NCBI RefSeq assembly: GCF_001552615.1
Contig: NZ_BCRN01000008.1
Span: 1-64,000, forward strand
Reading direction: 5' to 3'
Length of the DNA: 64,000 bases
Origin: Millisia brevis NBRC 105863
GTDB lineage: Bacteria; Actinomycetota; Actinomycetes; Mycobacteriales; Mycobacteriaceae
Under the pieces are notes generated by a model. The model made no database searches. It was not told the origin of the DNA and was given only the letters and a program-made list of their open reading frames with translations. The position numbers and the translations under genes were made by a program. Positions 43,909-53,693 of this stretch are shown here, piece by piece (position 1 is the stretch's first letter; each line of letters starts with the position of its first letter).

Positions 43909-45357
43909 TTATGTCTGTATGACTGCTCGGGCCAGAGCGGCGACGGAGTGGTTCACGCCGTGCGCCCGCGGGCCCTTGCGTGCGGCGCCCGCGAGCAGTC
44001 GGAGCACATCGAGCGTGGGGCTGTCGGCTGGAGGTCCGCCGTAGGGATTGCCGCCGCTGCGCCAGCCGAGCTCGTACATGAGCGAGCTGATGTTTTCGTC
44101 CCACAACTGAACCGGCGTCTCGCTCCCGGCCACGGCGAGGGCTGCCCAGCCGGCATGCCTGTCGGCTGGATCCCTGCCGAGCGGAAGGCGGTTGATGATG
44201 TGACGCAGTATCGCCTGCGCGTCGCCCGTGTGGTCGGTGATCAGTCGGGTCGGGGCGATCCGTCCCTTGCGGACGGACACGAGCCCCAGTGCTCGTGCCG
44301 AGGCACGCAGGTCCGCGATCGGCCAGGTGAGGTCTTCGCGGTTGGCCTTCCCGATCCACCAGTCGGCGATGCCGGTGCGCTGTGCGATCTGCTCGACGTC
44401 GGCCGGTTTCAGGTATCCTGCGCCGGTAAGGGGCGCACCGCCGCCGATGACGTCGAGCAGCACGCGGAACGGCTCGGTCAGCTCGACCGCCGCATCCGCG
44501 CTGATCTCGGTCGGGCCGTGAGCGGACGGATGCGCGAGAGCATCGCGCAGACCGCGTGTGCCGCGGTTTCGTGAAAGCTCGAGCAGCGACGCGAGTTCCT
44601 CGACGACAGCGACCGGCTCGGCGGTGACCATGGCGATCAGCTGGTTGGTTTCATCGATGTCGAACGCATCGGGGTGCCAGCCGTCGGGCAGCCAGTCGCG
44701 TCCGTCCGCGGTGCTGTCGAACACTTCGGGTCGCAGTGCCTCGGCGTAGTCGCCGCGCACCCAATCGGCGAGTTCGTCGTAGCCCCAGATGCCGCCGCAA
44801 TCCTCCGGAGGGCAGGCCAGCTTTCCAGCGATGCACACGGCGGCCGGGGGAGGTGTGTCGAGAACTTTCTCAACGCGCAGTACGTGCTCCCAGTTGTCGC
44901 CGAAGTCGTAGTCGTACCAGAGTCGGTCGCCCGTGGCGGACAGGATCCGGTCGAGCCGCACGTCGATTTCGAGCATGCCCTCGTCGCCGTCGTCGAGATC
45001 GAACTGGGTGAGGAATTCGGGTGCGTTACGGCCGTTGCCCGTGCGGAAGCGGTGCAGGTGGCTGTCCGTCCACCCCATCGACGCCTGGATCACCTCGTGC
45101 AACCGGGGCAGCGTGATGTCGCCGGGTACCTCGATACGGCGCCAGACCGGAGGCTTCGCGCGCTGCAGGTCGATCCGGAGTCGGAAACCCTGCACCGTCG
45201 CCGGGACGGGGAGAAGCTGCGGCTCGGGTCGCCGCCAGAGGTCATCCATACTGTCCATATCGGTTATAGGAGCGGCAAACTGCTCCTGCGCCGCTCCCGT
45301 CTGTACGAGCTCGATGAACTTCCGGATCTCCGCTGCCTCGAAGTCTTCCGATGCCAC
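43909..45357 (-). CDS. Plasmid pRiA4b ORF-3-like family protein
   Basis: The 482-residue protein holds a pRiA4b ORF-3 domain (about residues 40-220): FRLRIDLQRAKPPVWRRIEVPGDITLPRLHEVIQASMGWTDSHLHRF, then WYDYDFGDNWEHVLRVEKVL and CPPEDCGGIWGY with a possible Cys pair. The C-terminal half (about 260-480) is helical and not assigned by me. A GGGGGAGG ribosome site lies six bases before GTG 45357; longer in-frame starts are poor. Function unknown; the family is often found on plasmids and islands. Confidence 0.8.
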   Translation of the reverse strand: MASEDFEAAEIRKFIELVQTGAAQEQFAAPITDMDSMDDLWRRPEPQLLPVPATVQGFRLRIDLQRAKPPVWRRIEVPGDITLPRLHEVIQASMGWTDSHLHRFRTGNGRNAPEFLTQFDLDDGDEGMLEIDVRLDRILSATGDRLWYDYDFGDNWEHVLRVEKVLDTPPPAAVCIAGKLACPPEDCGGIWGYDELADWVRGDYAEALRPEVFDSTADGRDWLPDGWHPDAFDIDETNQLIAMVTAEPVAVVEELASLLELSRNRGTRGLRDALAHPSAHGPTEISADAAVELTEPFRVLLDVIGGGAPLTGAGYLKPADVEQIAQRTGIADWWIGKANREDLTWPIADLRASARALGLVSVRKGRIAPTRLITDHTGDAQAILRHIINRLPLGRDPADRHAGWAALAVAGSETPVQLWDENISSLMYELGWRSGGNPYGGPPADSPTLDVLRLLAGAARKGPRAHGVNHSVAALARAVIQT

Positions 45358-45555
45358 GCGCCTCCCCCTGATCCCGCGGGCGCCGTGATCGGCACGCCGA
45401 CGTGAGCAATTCTCGTACGGCCTACGGGCGTCCGTGCAACCTCGGAGCGCAGCCCGCGATCCGCTCGACCTATTGGCGGAGGCCACCATACTGGGCGCAC
45501 CCCACAAAGTGTTGCTCCACAACTTTTTCCGACCACCAGGCCGGATTGGGACTGA

Positions 45556-46980
45556 TCAGCCCGGACCCGGGTTGGGCTCGACTGGTTGCAGGGCCCGGCC
45601 GGCGGTGGCCCGCGCGGCGACGAGCACCGCGCCGAGGGCGAGCACGGCGGTGATCGTGAAGACGGCGGTGAACGAGCCGGTTCGGTAGGTGATCAGACCG
45701 AAGACGGCGCCGGCGATCGCGAGGATCAGCGCGGTGCCCAACGAATCGGCCACCGACAGCGCCGACGAGTTGAATCCCTTGGTCGTCGGGGTGGAAAGGG
45801 CGAGCGCCGAGGTGCTGATCCGCGGGTACATCAGTCCGATCCCGCCGCCGGCGATCGTCCACGACACCGTGACCAGCACCGGCGGAAGGTGCCACCAGGC
45901 GGTCACGACGACGAGCGCGGTTCCCGCGAACACCGTCAGGGCGCCGCCGAGGATCGCGTGCCGGTGGCTGATCCGCTCGCTCCAGTATCCCTGTGCCAGG
46001 GACGCCAATCCCCAGGCGACCCCGCTCATCGTCAATGTGAGACCGGCGAGCACCGCCGAGAAGCCGTAGCGATCGGTCAACAGGAACGGGATGTAGACGT
46101 CGGCAACCATGACCGCGGAACCGGCCAGACCGCGCACCAGCACCACGCCGGGCAGTCCCGGCCGCCCGCGCAATGTGCCCGGCGGGAGCAACGGCCGGGT
46201 GGCGAGCAGCGCGACCATCGCTGCCACGGCAGCGGCGACGATCCCGATACCTGGGTGTTCGGCGACGATGCTGAGCACCAGGATCGCTGCGGCAGCAAGG
46301 ATCGCAAACGGCACCGGGCGGATCGACGTGCGGAGCCGGCCGGCAGGCGGGGAGTCGAGGTCGAGCGGCCGCAGTACCGGAATCAGTACCGCCATGATCG
46401 GAATCACCAGGGCAGCCACGCCGAGAAAGACCCAGGGCCAGCCGATGCGCTCGGCGACGAAGCCGGCGATCGCCGGCCCGATCAGTGCGGGCAGCACCCA
46501 GGCGGCGGCAAATCCGCCGAAGATCGCCGGGTGCAGCCGATCCGGATACACCCGAGCGACAAGGACGTAGAGCGCCACGTTGAGCGCCCCACCGCCGAAA
46601 CCCTGGATCAGCCGACCGGCCACCAGAACGTCCATCGTCGGGGCGAGGCCACAGATCACCAACCCGGACACGAACAGTGCGATCGACGTCCACAGCGCAA
46701 TACGCGGCCCGGATCGGTCCGACCACAGACCGCACACCACCATGCCGATCACCCCGGTGGCGAGCGGGGCGGCAAAGGCCAACGCGTACAGGCGTTCACC
46801 GTCGAGGGCGGTACTGATCACCGGCATCGCCGTCGTGACCGCGAGGTTCTCGAAAGCCACCAGGAAGATCAGCACGATCGCCGCCAGGGTGATCCACCTG
46901 TGGCGTAGATCGAAGAGGCTGGGCGCGTCGGCTACGGTCTCGAACCCCGAACTGTTGGGTCCGGGGTCGTCGTGCGTCAC
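45556..46980 (-). CDS. MFS transporter
   Basis: The 474-residue protein has 14 or so predicted helices, with motif A-like GLWSDRSGPR after helix 2, GRLIQGFGGGALNVALYVLVARVYP (motif C-like) and a second-half ERISHRHAILGG. The layout fits a drug:H+ antiporter of the DHA2-type group. It starts at GTG 46980 with TAGACT six bases upstream. The long gap to the pRiA4b-type gene (198 bp) and the leaderless start make it a single transcription unit. Substrate unknown. Confidence 0.88.
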   Translation of the reverse strand: MTHDDPGPNSSGFETVADAPSLFDLRHRWITLAAIVLIFLVAFENLAVTTAMPVISTALDGERLYALAFAAPLATGVIGMVVCGLWSDRSGPRIALWTSIALFVSGLVICGLAPTMDVLVAGRLIQGFGGGALNVALYVLVARVYPDRLHPAIFGGFAAAWVLPALIGPAIAGFVAERIGWPWVFLGVAALVIPIMAVLIPVLRPLDLDSPPAGRLRTSIRPVPFAILAAAAILVLSIVAEHPGIGIVAAAVAAMVALLATRPLLPPGTLRGRPGLPGVVLVRGLAGSAVMVADVYIPFLLTDRYGFSAVLAGLTLTMSGVAWGLASLAQGYWSERISHRHAILGGALTVFAGTALVVVTAWWHLPPVLVTVSWTIAGGGIGLMYPRISTSALALSTPTTKGFNSSALSVADSLGTALILAIAGAVFGLITYRTGSFTAVFTITAVLALGAVLVAARATAGRALQPVEPNPGPG

Positions 46981-46986
46981 CAGCGA

Positions 46987-46992
46987 AGTCTA
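46987..46992 (-). promoter_or_regulatory. -10 element TAGACT of the MFS gene
   Basis: TAGACT on the minus strand, six bases, then GTG 46980. Confidence 0.6.
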
Positions 46993-47061
46993 GTGCGTGC
47001 TGAGGCGGGCTCCGGTGGGGGACCCGACAACATCCTCGGCCGCTTCGGACCGGTCATGACC

Positions 47062-48417
47062 TCAGACGAATCCGAAAAGCGGTGGGAATATCAGCACCAC
47101 GATTGCCGCCCAGGCCGCGTACACCGGCAGATAGGTTGTCTGCCAACGCTCGACGGCGGCGAACGGCCGCCTGCCGCGCAGGAATCCGGCGAGCAACACC
47201 GCCGACCACGCCAGATGGACGAGCAAGACGAGGTTCAGGCCCAGTGCGGCGGTCTTGTTCGCGGTGAACCCGAATTCGGCGATGCGGGTGAGCATCGCGG
47301 TCAGGGCCACGGCATTGACCGCGAGCGCCGCGACGACCACCGCCAATTGCAGCCAGTCGAACAGACCCGGTGGTGCGAACGGGTCGCGGGCGGAGATCGA
47401 GTAGAGCAGCAGGAAGAGCACCACGATCAGCACGGCGTCCATCAGGATCAGCAGGTTGCGGTCGACCTCGGTGAGCGGGCCGTTCGCCAACAGCACCGTG
47501 AGGTCGGCCAGCAGCATCAGGAATGCCAGGGGCGTGAACACCCGGGTCAGCACCGGCGCGATGTTCTCCACCACGCTCTTCTTCGCGTCGACCAGCCACG
47601 CCGCCACCAACAGCGCTCCCGGCATACCGAACGGCAACAGCCATTGTTCGAGAACCGGTTCGAGGTCGACATCGACCAACGAGAGCACCCCGGCGGTCAA
47701 GCCGAGCAGGACGCCCGACCCCAGGGCGATCAGCGCCAGGTACATCGCCAGTTCTCCGGCGAACCGCACGAAATCCATGCGCCGATCGGGTGAGCGCCAG
47801 TCGCCGCCGGTGTGCAGCACACCGGCCAGCAGCCACAGCAAGACCGGTACATGGGTGAACGCCAGGACTGCCGTCATCCCCGGGGTCGAGCCGTCCGTCG
47901 CAAAGGGATAGAGGTTCACCGCCAGGAAGGGCACCGCAGCGAGCGCGGCAACCACCGCGCAGACCTTCGGGGACACCCGGCGGGACCAGGCGAACCAGCC
48001 CGCGAGAAACGGCAGTACCGCGAAGGAAATGTTGCGGACCTGCGCCATCTCACCGTCCGCGAACGTCAGCAGCAGCTTGACGGCGACGCCCGCCCCGAGC
48101 GCAAAACCGAGCAGGACGACCAGGTCGCGCCGGCGGTCCCAGCCGCTCACACCGTCCTCGGCCGTCGGGAGCAGAACGAGTTGCTTCCACAACCGATTGG
48201 AGTGGGCGCGGGCGAACTCGCGGGAGACCTCGTCGAGATTGCCCATCCGCTTGACCGCCACCAGGAACGCCTCGTCGGCGTCGAGGCCGGCGCTCTCGAG
48301 TTCGGTGATCCGTTCGCGCAGATGGTCTTCCATCTCGTCGATGTCGGCCTCGGTGATTGCCGGGCGGCGGCGGACGAAGCCGCGCCACTGGTCGATCTGC
48401 TCCTCGACTCCGCTCAT
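47062..48417 (-). CDS. Membrane protein with permease-prefix domain
   Basis: The 451-residue protein begins with a soluble permease-prefix domain (about 1-75: EQIDQWRGFVRRRPAITEADIDEMEDHLRERI...ADEAFLVAVKRMGNLDEVSREFARAHS). About ten membrane helices follow. Such prefix domains precede many permeases controlled by PadR regulators, and its ATG shares one base with the TGA of the PadR gene, so the two are translated together. It lacks an ATPase partner. Substrate and function are unknown; induction with PadR suggests a stress or toxic-compound response. Confidence 0.8.
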   Translation of the reverse strand: MSGVEEQIDQWRGFVRRRPAITEADIDEMEDHLRERITELESAGLDADEAFLVAVKRMGNLDEVSREFARAHSNRLWKQLVLLPTAEDGVSGWDRRRDLVVLLGFALGAGVAVKLLLTFADGEMAQVRNISFAVLPFLAGWFAWSRRVSPKVCAVVAALAAVPFLAVNLYPFATDGSTPGMTAVLAFTHVPVLLWLLAGVLHTGGDWRSPDRRMDFVRFAGELAMYLALIALGSGVLLGLTAGVLSLVDVDLEPVLEQWLLPFGMPGALLVAAWLVDAKKSVVENIAPVLTRVFTPLAFLMLLADLTVLLANGPLTEVDRNLLILMDAVLIVVLFLLLYSISARDPFAPPGLFDWLQLAVVVAALAVNAVALTAMLTRIAEFGFTANKTAALGLNLVLLVHLAWSAVLLAGFLRGRRPFAAVERWQTTYLPVYAAWAAIVVLIFPPLFGFV

Positions 48418-48791
48418 CACGCGAAACCGCCGGCCGGGTTGATGCGGTGAATCGGAGGTAGGGCGGCAGACTGCCACACTCGGTCGAGCGCGTCCGACAC
48501 CACGCTCCACTGGGCGCGCCGTTCGGCCAACGCGTCGAGGCCGGTCGAGGTGATCGCGTACTGCTTGCGGCGACGACCCGTCTCGGAGGTTCCCCAGGAG
48601 GCGCGCACATAATCGTTGCGCTCGAGCCGGTGGAGCAAGGGGTAGAGCATCCCGTCGGTCCACTGCATCCGCCCGTCGGACAGATCGTTGACCCGCTTGA
48701 CGATGGCGTACCCGTAGGACTCGCCCTCGGCGAGAATCCCGAGCACCAGAGGGGTGGCCGAAGCTGCCACCAGGTCCTTGTCGATGCGCAT
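48417..48791 (-). CDS. PadR family transcriptional regulator
   Basis: The 124-residue winged-helix protein has the PadR core LVLGILAEGESYGYAIVKRVNDLSDGRMQWTDGMLYPLLHRLERNDYVRASWGTSETGRRRKQYAITSTG, followed by a short dimer helix. PadR proteins repress the gene next to them until a ligand or stress releases them. The downstream membrane protein is its probable target, and the 14-bp-arm palindrome immediately upstream is the probable operator. ATG 48791 gives MRIDKDLVAA. Confidence 0.92.
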   Translation of the reverse strand: MRIDKDLVAASATPLVLGILAEGESYGYAIVKRVNDLSDGRMQWTDGMLYPLLHRLERNDYVRASWGTSETGRRRKQYAITSTGLDALAERRAQWSVVSDALDRVWQSAALPPIHRINPAGGFA

Positions 48792-48800
48792 GCGCGTTCC

Positions 48801-48847
48801 TATACCTAGAGCTGGTAGGGATCACTACCCTAGCAGCTCTAGGTATA
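48801..48847. promoter_or_regulatory. PadR operator: nested palindromes
   Basis: TATACCTAGAGCTG (48801-48814) and CAGCTCTAGGTATA (48834-48847) are exact 14-bp inverted arms. Inside, TAGGG (48816-48820) and CCCTA (48828-48832) pair as a second inverted repeat. The outer arm reaches the region 10-16 bp before the PadR start, where TATAGG could be the -10 box. Confidence 0.85.
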
Positions 48848-48866
48848 GGTCTCATGCTTCGAACGT

Positions 48867-50024
48867 TTAGCCCGTACTCGGGTCGAGGATCTCCAGGATG
48901 CTCTTGGCGACCCAACGATGTCGTGTTCCGGACCCTTCGCCGATCCTGTGAACGATTCCTGCGTCGGAAAGCGTCCGGAGCAGATTTGCGGCGCCGGGTT
49001 GACTGACGGCAAGGCGGTCTTGGACCGCTCGGACGGTAATGACCGGGTTTGCGAACAGCAAATCTGCCACCTCGATCGCCCGACTTCGTCGTCCCTTCAA
49101 CGCCGTTCGGTAGGATTCTCGCAGGTCGGCGAGGAGCTCGGCGCGAGCTACCGAATCCATTGCCTGAACGTGTATCGCTCTCAGGAAGAACTCGAGCCAC
49201 TCATGGATCTCTCCCCGCTCCCGAAGGTGTTGCAGGCGATCGTAGTACTCACTTTTGTGTTGCTCGAAGTAGTTCGATATGTATAGGAGCGGTGCCGGGA
49301 GCCTCCGCTCATTCATCAAATAGAGAATGATGAATAGGCGTCCGATACGACCGTTTCCGTCCAGGAATGGATGGATCGTTTCGAACTGATAGTGCAGTAG
49401 GGCGCACCTGATCGCCATCGGTAGCTTGTGCTCCGAAAGGTGCAGATACTTCTCCCAGTCGTCGAGCGCCGGTTGCATGTTCTCGACAGTCGGTGGCACG
49501 AACCGAGCCGTTGCCGGGCGATTGTCCGGTGAGGAGATCCAATTCTGACTCCGGCGGAAGTCGCCGGGTGTGCGCTCCTGGCCGCGGACGCCGGTCAGGA
49601 GGATCTCGTGCATCTCTCTCATCAGGCGCAGGGACAAGGGAAAGCCACCGGCCAGGCGGTCAATACCGTGCTGGAGCGCCGAGATGTAATTGCGGACTTC
49701 TTGTACGTCCTGTCGCGTCGATCGGCCCGTCACCGCGGCGTCGAATACCTCGGTAACCGACGCCTGGGTTCCCTCGATGCGTGAACTGGCGACGGCCTCG
49801 CGAGTGATATAGGCGTTGACGAGGAGGTGTGGGTCCGGCAGCAGTCGCCCGGAACCGGCAAGTCGACCAAGCGATGCATCTGCCTCCGACAGCAGCATGA
49901 TCGTCTCCGGTCTCAGAGTCAGGTGCTTGGGAACGGTTGCGGGCACGAATGCGTAGTACGGAGCGCCGCCTCCGGTCGAAACTGCGCGTCCCCAGTCCGT
50001 AGCTACAAACTTCGTTGGGTCCAT
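48867..50024 (-). CDS. Fic family protein, class II AMPylator type
   Basis: The 385-residue protein holds the Fic core HPFLDGNGRIGR (HxFx(D/E)GNGRxxR) at about residues 222-233, which transfers AMP to hydroxyl side chains. The N-terminal helix carries SSRIEG (about 80-85), the (S/T)xxxE(G/N) inhibitory motif, so its own N-terminus should restrain it (class II). A C-terminal winged-helix (about 310-375, VITVRAVQDRLAVSQPGAANLLRTLSDAGIVHRIG) could bind DNA. No antitoxin gene is near. TAGGTT six bases before ATG 50024 suggests a leaderless transcript. Confidence 0.92.
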   Translation of the reverse strand: MDPTKFVATDWGRAVSTGGGAPYYAFVPATVPKHLTLRPETIMLLSEADASLGRLAGSGRLLPDPHLLVNAYITREAVASSRIEGTQASVTEVFDAAVTGRSTRQDVQEVRNYISALQHGIDRLAGGFPLSLRLMREMHEILLTGVRGQERTPGDFRRSQNWISSPDNRPATARFVPPTVENMQPALDDWEKYLHLSEHKLPMAIRCALLHYQFETIHPFLDGNGRIGRLFIILYLMNERRLPAPLLYISNYFEQHKSEYYDRLQHLRERGEIHEWLEFFLRAIHVQAMDSVARAELLADLRESYRTALKGRRSRAIEVADLLFANPVITVRAVQDRLAVSQPGAANLLRTLSDAGIVHRIGEGSGTRHRWVAKSILEILDPSTG

Positions 50025-50030
50025 GCGCGT

Positions 50031-50036
50031 AACCTA
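50031..50036 (-). promoter_or_regulatory. -10 element TAGGTT of the Fic gene
   Basis: TAGGTT on the minus strand, six bases, then ATG 50024. Confidence 0.6.
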
Positions 50037-50240
50037 TAACATGAGTGCCTGAAAGTTTTAGGTTGGGCTTGAGCCGCCAACGGTTGTTGTAGGTGGCTGA
50101 CGAAACCGCGCTCCTGGCCGATCTGCCCCTCGATGGCGGGTCGCGATTCCTCATGCCCGCGGGGGCTCGCGGTCGACGGCATCTCGAGCATCGAGCGCTG
50201 CGGGCAGGCAGCCACCAGGCCCTTGTCACTCCTCCCGGGT

Positions 50241-50258
50241 GCATGCCGGAGGGCATGC
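50241..50258 (-). terminator. Hairpin directly after putA
   Basis: GCATGCC and GGCATGC form a 7-bp stem with a 4-nt loop right after the putA stop codon (read on the minus strand). No T-run follows, so termination is weak or depends on other factors. Confidence 0.45.
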
Positions 50259-53200
50259 TCAGAACAGATCCTCGACCAGCACGGTCGGGGAGCCGAAGCG
50301 GTGGGCGGTGACCGACACCGCCTGCTCCCGCAGGAATGGCAGCATCTCGATGCGCCCCGCCTCGGTCACCGGTTGCGCGTAGAGGGCGATATCGGCCCGA
50401 CCTTTGCTGTGCTCGGCGAAACGTTGCCGGTCCCCGCCGAGTAGTCGCACCCGCGCCGGGGCGTCCGCTCCGGTGAGGCGGGCCCCCCAGGCGGCGTCGT
50501 CCTCGACCAGATAGTCGGCGTGGCGGCGAACCAGCTCCGCAACGCTGTCGGGTAGTTCCTCGGCAGCCGAGACTCGCGACGGCGCTCCGGAGCGAATGCC
50601 GGCGACCAATACTCGGATCAGTTGCGCCACGTCGTTGTCCTCGTAGCGAATCGTGACCCCGATCGGTGCGTACCGCAGGTAGTTCAGTTCCACCCGCAGA
50701 TCCGAGACGTCGCGCGCGACGCCGAACTCCTCGTTCCAGGCGGCGGCATCGGATCGCGCCGACCGCAGCAGGAAAGCCCGCTGCGCATCGGTCAGTTCGG
50801 ACGCCGCGGTGCCCGTGAGGGCGACCGCGATCGCTTCGACGGGATCGGCGCCGCGCGTGGCCGGCACGGTCACCCAATCACTGAGGCCGACAAGGTAGTT
50901 GGGTCCGCCCGCCTTGGTGCCGGCACCCACGGCGGACTTCTTCCAGCCACCGAACGGTTGCCGCCGCACGATGGCCCCGGTGATTCCGCGGTTGACGTAC
51001 AGGTTTCCAGCTTCGACCCGTTCGAGCCAGTGTTCGAGTTCGTGGCGGTCGAGGGAGTGCAATCCGGCGGTCAGGCCGTAGTCGACCTGGTTCTGGATGG
51101 CGAGGGCCTCGTCGAGGTCGGCGGCCTCGATCAGCCCGAGTACCGGTCCGAAGTACTCGGTGAGGTGGAATTCCGAGCCTCGGGCGACACCCGCTTTCAC
51201 CCCCGGGGACCACAGGCGGCCGGTGTCGTCGAGTTGTTTCGGTTCGACCAACCACCGCTCGCCGGGGGCCAATTCGGTCAGCGCCCGCTTCAGCTTGCCG
51301 GCCGCCGGCTCGATGATCGGGCCCATCTGCGTCGTCGGGTCGGCCGGGTAGCCGACGGTCAGCGAGCCGACCGCGTCGACGAGTTGATCGAGGAACCGCC
51401 GCGACCTGGCCACCGAACCGACCAGGATCGCCAGCGACGCCGCCGAGCATTTCTGGCCGGCGTGCCCGAACGCCGACGACACCAGATCCTTCACCGCCAG
51501 ATCGAAATCCGCGTGCGGAGTGACCACCAACGCGTTCTTTCCGCTGGTTTCCGCGAGCAACGGAAGGTCGGGTCGGAACGTGCGGAACAACTGGGCGGTG
51601 TCGAACGCGCCGGTCAGGATCAGTCGGTCGACCGAGGGGTTACTGATCAGCCGCCGGCCCACCTCGCCCTCGTCGGTGTGCACCAGGTGCAGCACGTCAC
51701 GGGGCACCCCGGCGTCCCACAACGCCTGCACCATCAGTGACCCACACCGCTTGGCCTGCGGCGCCGGCTTGACGATCACCGCCGACCCGGCGGCCAGCGC
51801 CGCGACGGTCGACCCGGTGGGTATCGCGATGGGGAAATTCCACGGTGGCGTCACCACGGTCAGCCCGACCGGCACCTGCCGAGCGCCGTCGACGGTGTCC
51901 AGGGCGCAAGCAGATTCGCTGTAGTAGTTGACGAAGTCGATCGCCTCGGAGACCTCGGGGTCACCCTGATCGATCGTCTTGCCGCACTCCGCGCCCATGA
52001 CCTCCAGCAGGCTGGCGCGAGACCTCTCCAGGCTCGCCGCCGCCGTGCGCAGGATCTTCGCCCGACCGGCCCCACCGAGCGCCGCCCACTCCCGGCCGGC
52101 CGCGACGGCGCGATCGACCAGCGCATCGAGCTGCGACTGCTCGGTGACGGTGTACTCGGCCACCAGATCGTCACCGAGAGTCGATCCGTCGATCGACGCG
52201 ATGATGTCGGCCGCCCACTCCCGGTTCGGCACCAGCGACGGATCGGTATCGGCGACGTTGTCGAATCCGTCCTCCCGGATCGCCGCGGTTGGGTCGTCAC
52301 GGCGCCGATCCTGACGACGATTCGGCAGCGGCACCTCGCCGTCGACGGCCGCCAGCGAGGCGGCGAACCGGTCGCGTTCGCGGGCGAACAACTCCGGATC
52401 GTCGTGCAGGGAGAACACCGCGGACATGAAGTTGTCCTGGCTCGCGCCCTCCTCGAGGCGACGCACCAGATACGAGATCGCCACGTCGAAGTCCTTGGGG
52501 TGCACCACCGGTACGTACAGCAGCAGGCCGCCCACCGTGCGGCGAACCGCTTCGGCTTGGCCCTCGGCCATGCCGAGCAGCATTTCGATGTCGATGTACT
52601 CCCGCACACCGAGTTGCCCGGCCAACAACCAGGCGTAGGCGACGTCGAACAGGTTGTGTCCGGCGACGCCGAGCCGAACATTGCGCATATGTTCGGGCTG
52701 CAGGGCGTAGTGCAGCACCCGCTTGTAGTTGGTGTCGGAATCCTGCTTGCGCGGCCAGGTGGCGACCGGCCAGTTGTGCAGCGTCGCCTCGACATGTTCC
52801 ATCGGCAGATTGGCGCCCTTGACCAGCCGCACCTTGATCGGTGCTCCGCCGCGAGTGCGTCGGCTCGCGGCCCATTCCTGCAGGGTGATCATCGCTCCGA
52901 GGGCGTCGGGCAGGTAGGCCTGCAGGACGATCCCGGCTTCGAGATCGAGCAATTCCGGGCGGTCGAGCAACCGCATGAACACCGCCATCGTCAGGTCGAG
53001 ATCGCGGTACTCCTCCATATCCAGATTGATGAACGTGCGCGACGCCGACGTGGCGGCGAACCGGTAGAGCGGCAGCAGGCTCTGCTCGATGTGATCGACC
53101 GCCGCATCAAACGACCAGGCCGAATGCGGTGCGATGGCCGCCGACACCTTGACCGATACATAGTCGACGTCGTCCCGTTCGAGCAGTCGACGGATCTCCG

Positions 53201-53693
53201 TGAGGCGCCGATCGGCCTCCCGTTCGCCCAGGACCGCCTCGCCGAGCAGATTGATGTTCAGCCGGACGTCGCGCGCACGGATACGGGCGATCCCGGTACC
53301 GAGGCGCTTGTCGCCCGCGTCGATCAGCAGGTGGCCGACCATCTGTCGCAGGGCCCGTCGGGCGATCGGCACGACCAGCCGCGGCGCGACCCGGGATGCG
53401 GCCGCACCCGTTCGCAGTGCGGTGCGCAGATGCCAGGGGACGAAGGCGGGCACATTCGTGGCCAGGTCCTGCAGGCTTTCCGCGGCGATGCGGGGATCCT
53501 CCGGGCGGATGACGCGATCGACGAACCCCACCGTGAAGTCCAGACCCGCCGGGTCGGTGAGCACATCGGCCAGCCGGCGGGCGGCGGCGCCGGAGGGGAT
53601 CTGTGCGGCCTCGGAAAGCCACTGCCGCACAAGGGTGGTCACCTCGTCCAGGGACGGCCGATCATCGGTGGTGCGCTGCTGCTCCGTCGTCAT
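50259..53693 (-). CDS. putA: Bifunctional proline dehydrogenase / glutamate-semialdehyde dehydrogenase
   Basis: The 1144-residue fusion oxidises proline to glutamate in two steps. The N-terminal half (about 100-460) is the FAD barrel with IRLVKGAN-type KVRLVKGANLPMEHVE and the RRxxR-like substrate region; the C-terminal half (about 530-990) is an aldehyde dehydrogenase with PWNFPIAIPTG, ETSGKNALVV and catalytic Cys in GQKCSAASLAIL. The remaining C-terminal domain helps close the tunnel in long PutA proteins. There is no N-terminal ribbon-helix-helix, so it does not act as its own repressor. GAGGA before ATG 53693 (MTTEQQRTTD) sets the start. Confidence 0.95.
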   Translation of the reverse strand: MTTEQQRTTDDRPSLDEVTTLVRQWLSEAAQIPSGAAARRLADVLTDPAGLDFTVGFVDRVIRPEDPRIAAESLQDLATNVPAFVPWHLRTALRTGAAASRVAPRLVVPIARRALRQMVGHLLIDAGDKRLGTGIARIRARDVRLNINLLGEAVLGEREADRRLTEIRRLLERDDVDYVSVKVSAAIAPHSAWSFDAAVDHIEQSLLPLYRFAATSASRTFINLDMEEYRDLDLTMAVFMRLLDRPELLDLEAGIVLQAYLPDALGAMITLQEWAASRRTRGGAPIKVRLVKGANLPMEHVEATLHNWPVATWPRKQDSDTNYKRVLHYALQPEHMRNVRLGVAGHNLFDVAYAWLLAGQLGVREYIDIEMLLGMAEGQAEAVRRTVGGLLLYVPVVHPKDFDVAISYLVRRLEEGASQDNFMSAVFSLHDDPELFARERDRFAASLAAVDGEVPLPNRRQDRRRDDPTAAIREDGFDNVADTDPSLVPNREWAADIIASIDGSTLGDDLVAEYTVTEQSQLDALVDRAVAAGREWAALGGAGRAKILRTAAASLERSRASLLEVMGAECGKTIDQGDPEVSEAIDFVNYYSESACALDTVDGARQVPVGLTVVTPPWNFPIAIPTGSTVAALAAGSAVIVKPAPQAKRCGSLMVQALWDAGVPRDVLHLVHTDEGEVGRRLISNPSVDRLILTGAFDTAQLFRTFRPDLPLLAETSGKNALVVTPHADFDLAVKDLVSSAFGHAGQKCSAASLAILVGSVARSRRFLDQLVDAVGSLTVGYPADPTTQMGPIIEPAAGKLKRALTELAPGERWLVEPKQLDDTGRLWSPGVKAGVARGSEFHLTEYFGPVLGLIEAADLDEALAIQNQVDYGLTAGLHSLDRHELEHWLERVEAGNLYVNRGITGAIVRRQPFGGWKKSAVGAGTKAGGPNYLVGLSDWVTVPATRGADPVEAIAVALTGTAASELTDAQRAFLLRSARSDAAAWNEEFGVARDVSDLRVELNYLRYAPIGVTIRYEDNDVAQLIRVLVAGIRSGAPSRVSAAEELPDSVAELVRRHADYLVEDDAAWGARLTGADAPARVRLLGGDRQRFAEHSKGRADIALYAQPVTEAGRIEMLPFLREQAVSVTAHRFGSPTVLVEDLF

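Noticed and set aside
50025-50258. Possible pseudogene or small gene between the Fic gene and putA
   Set aside because: Open frames here are short, Arg-rich and match no family I recognise; I see only a hairpin at its putA end.
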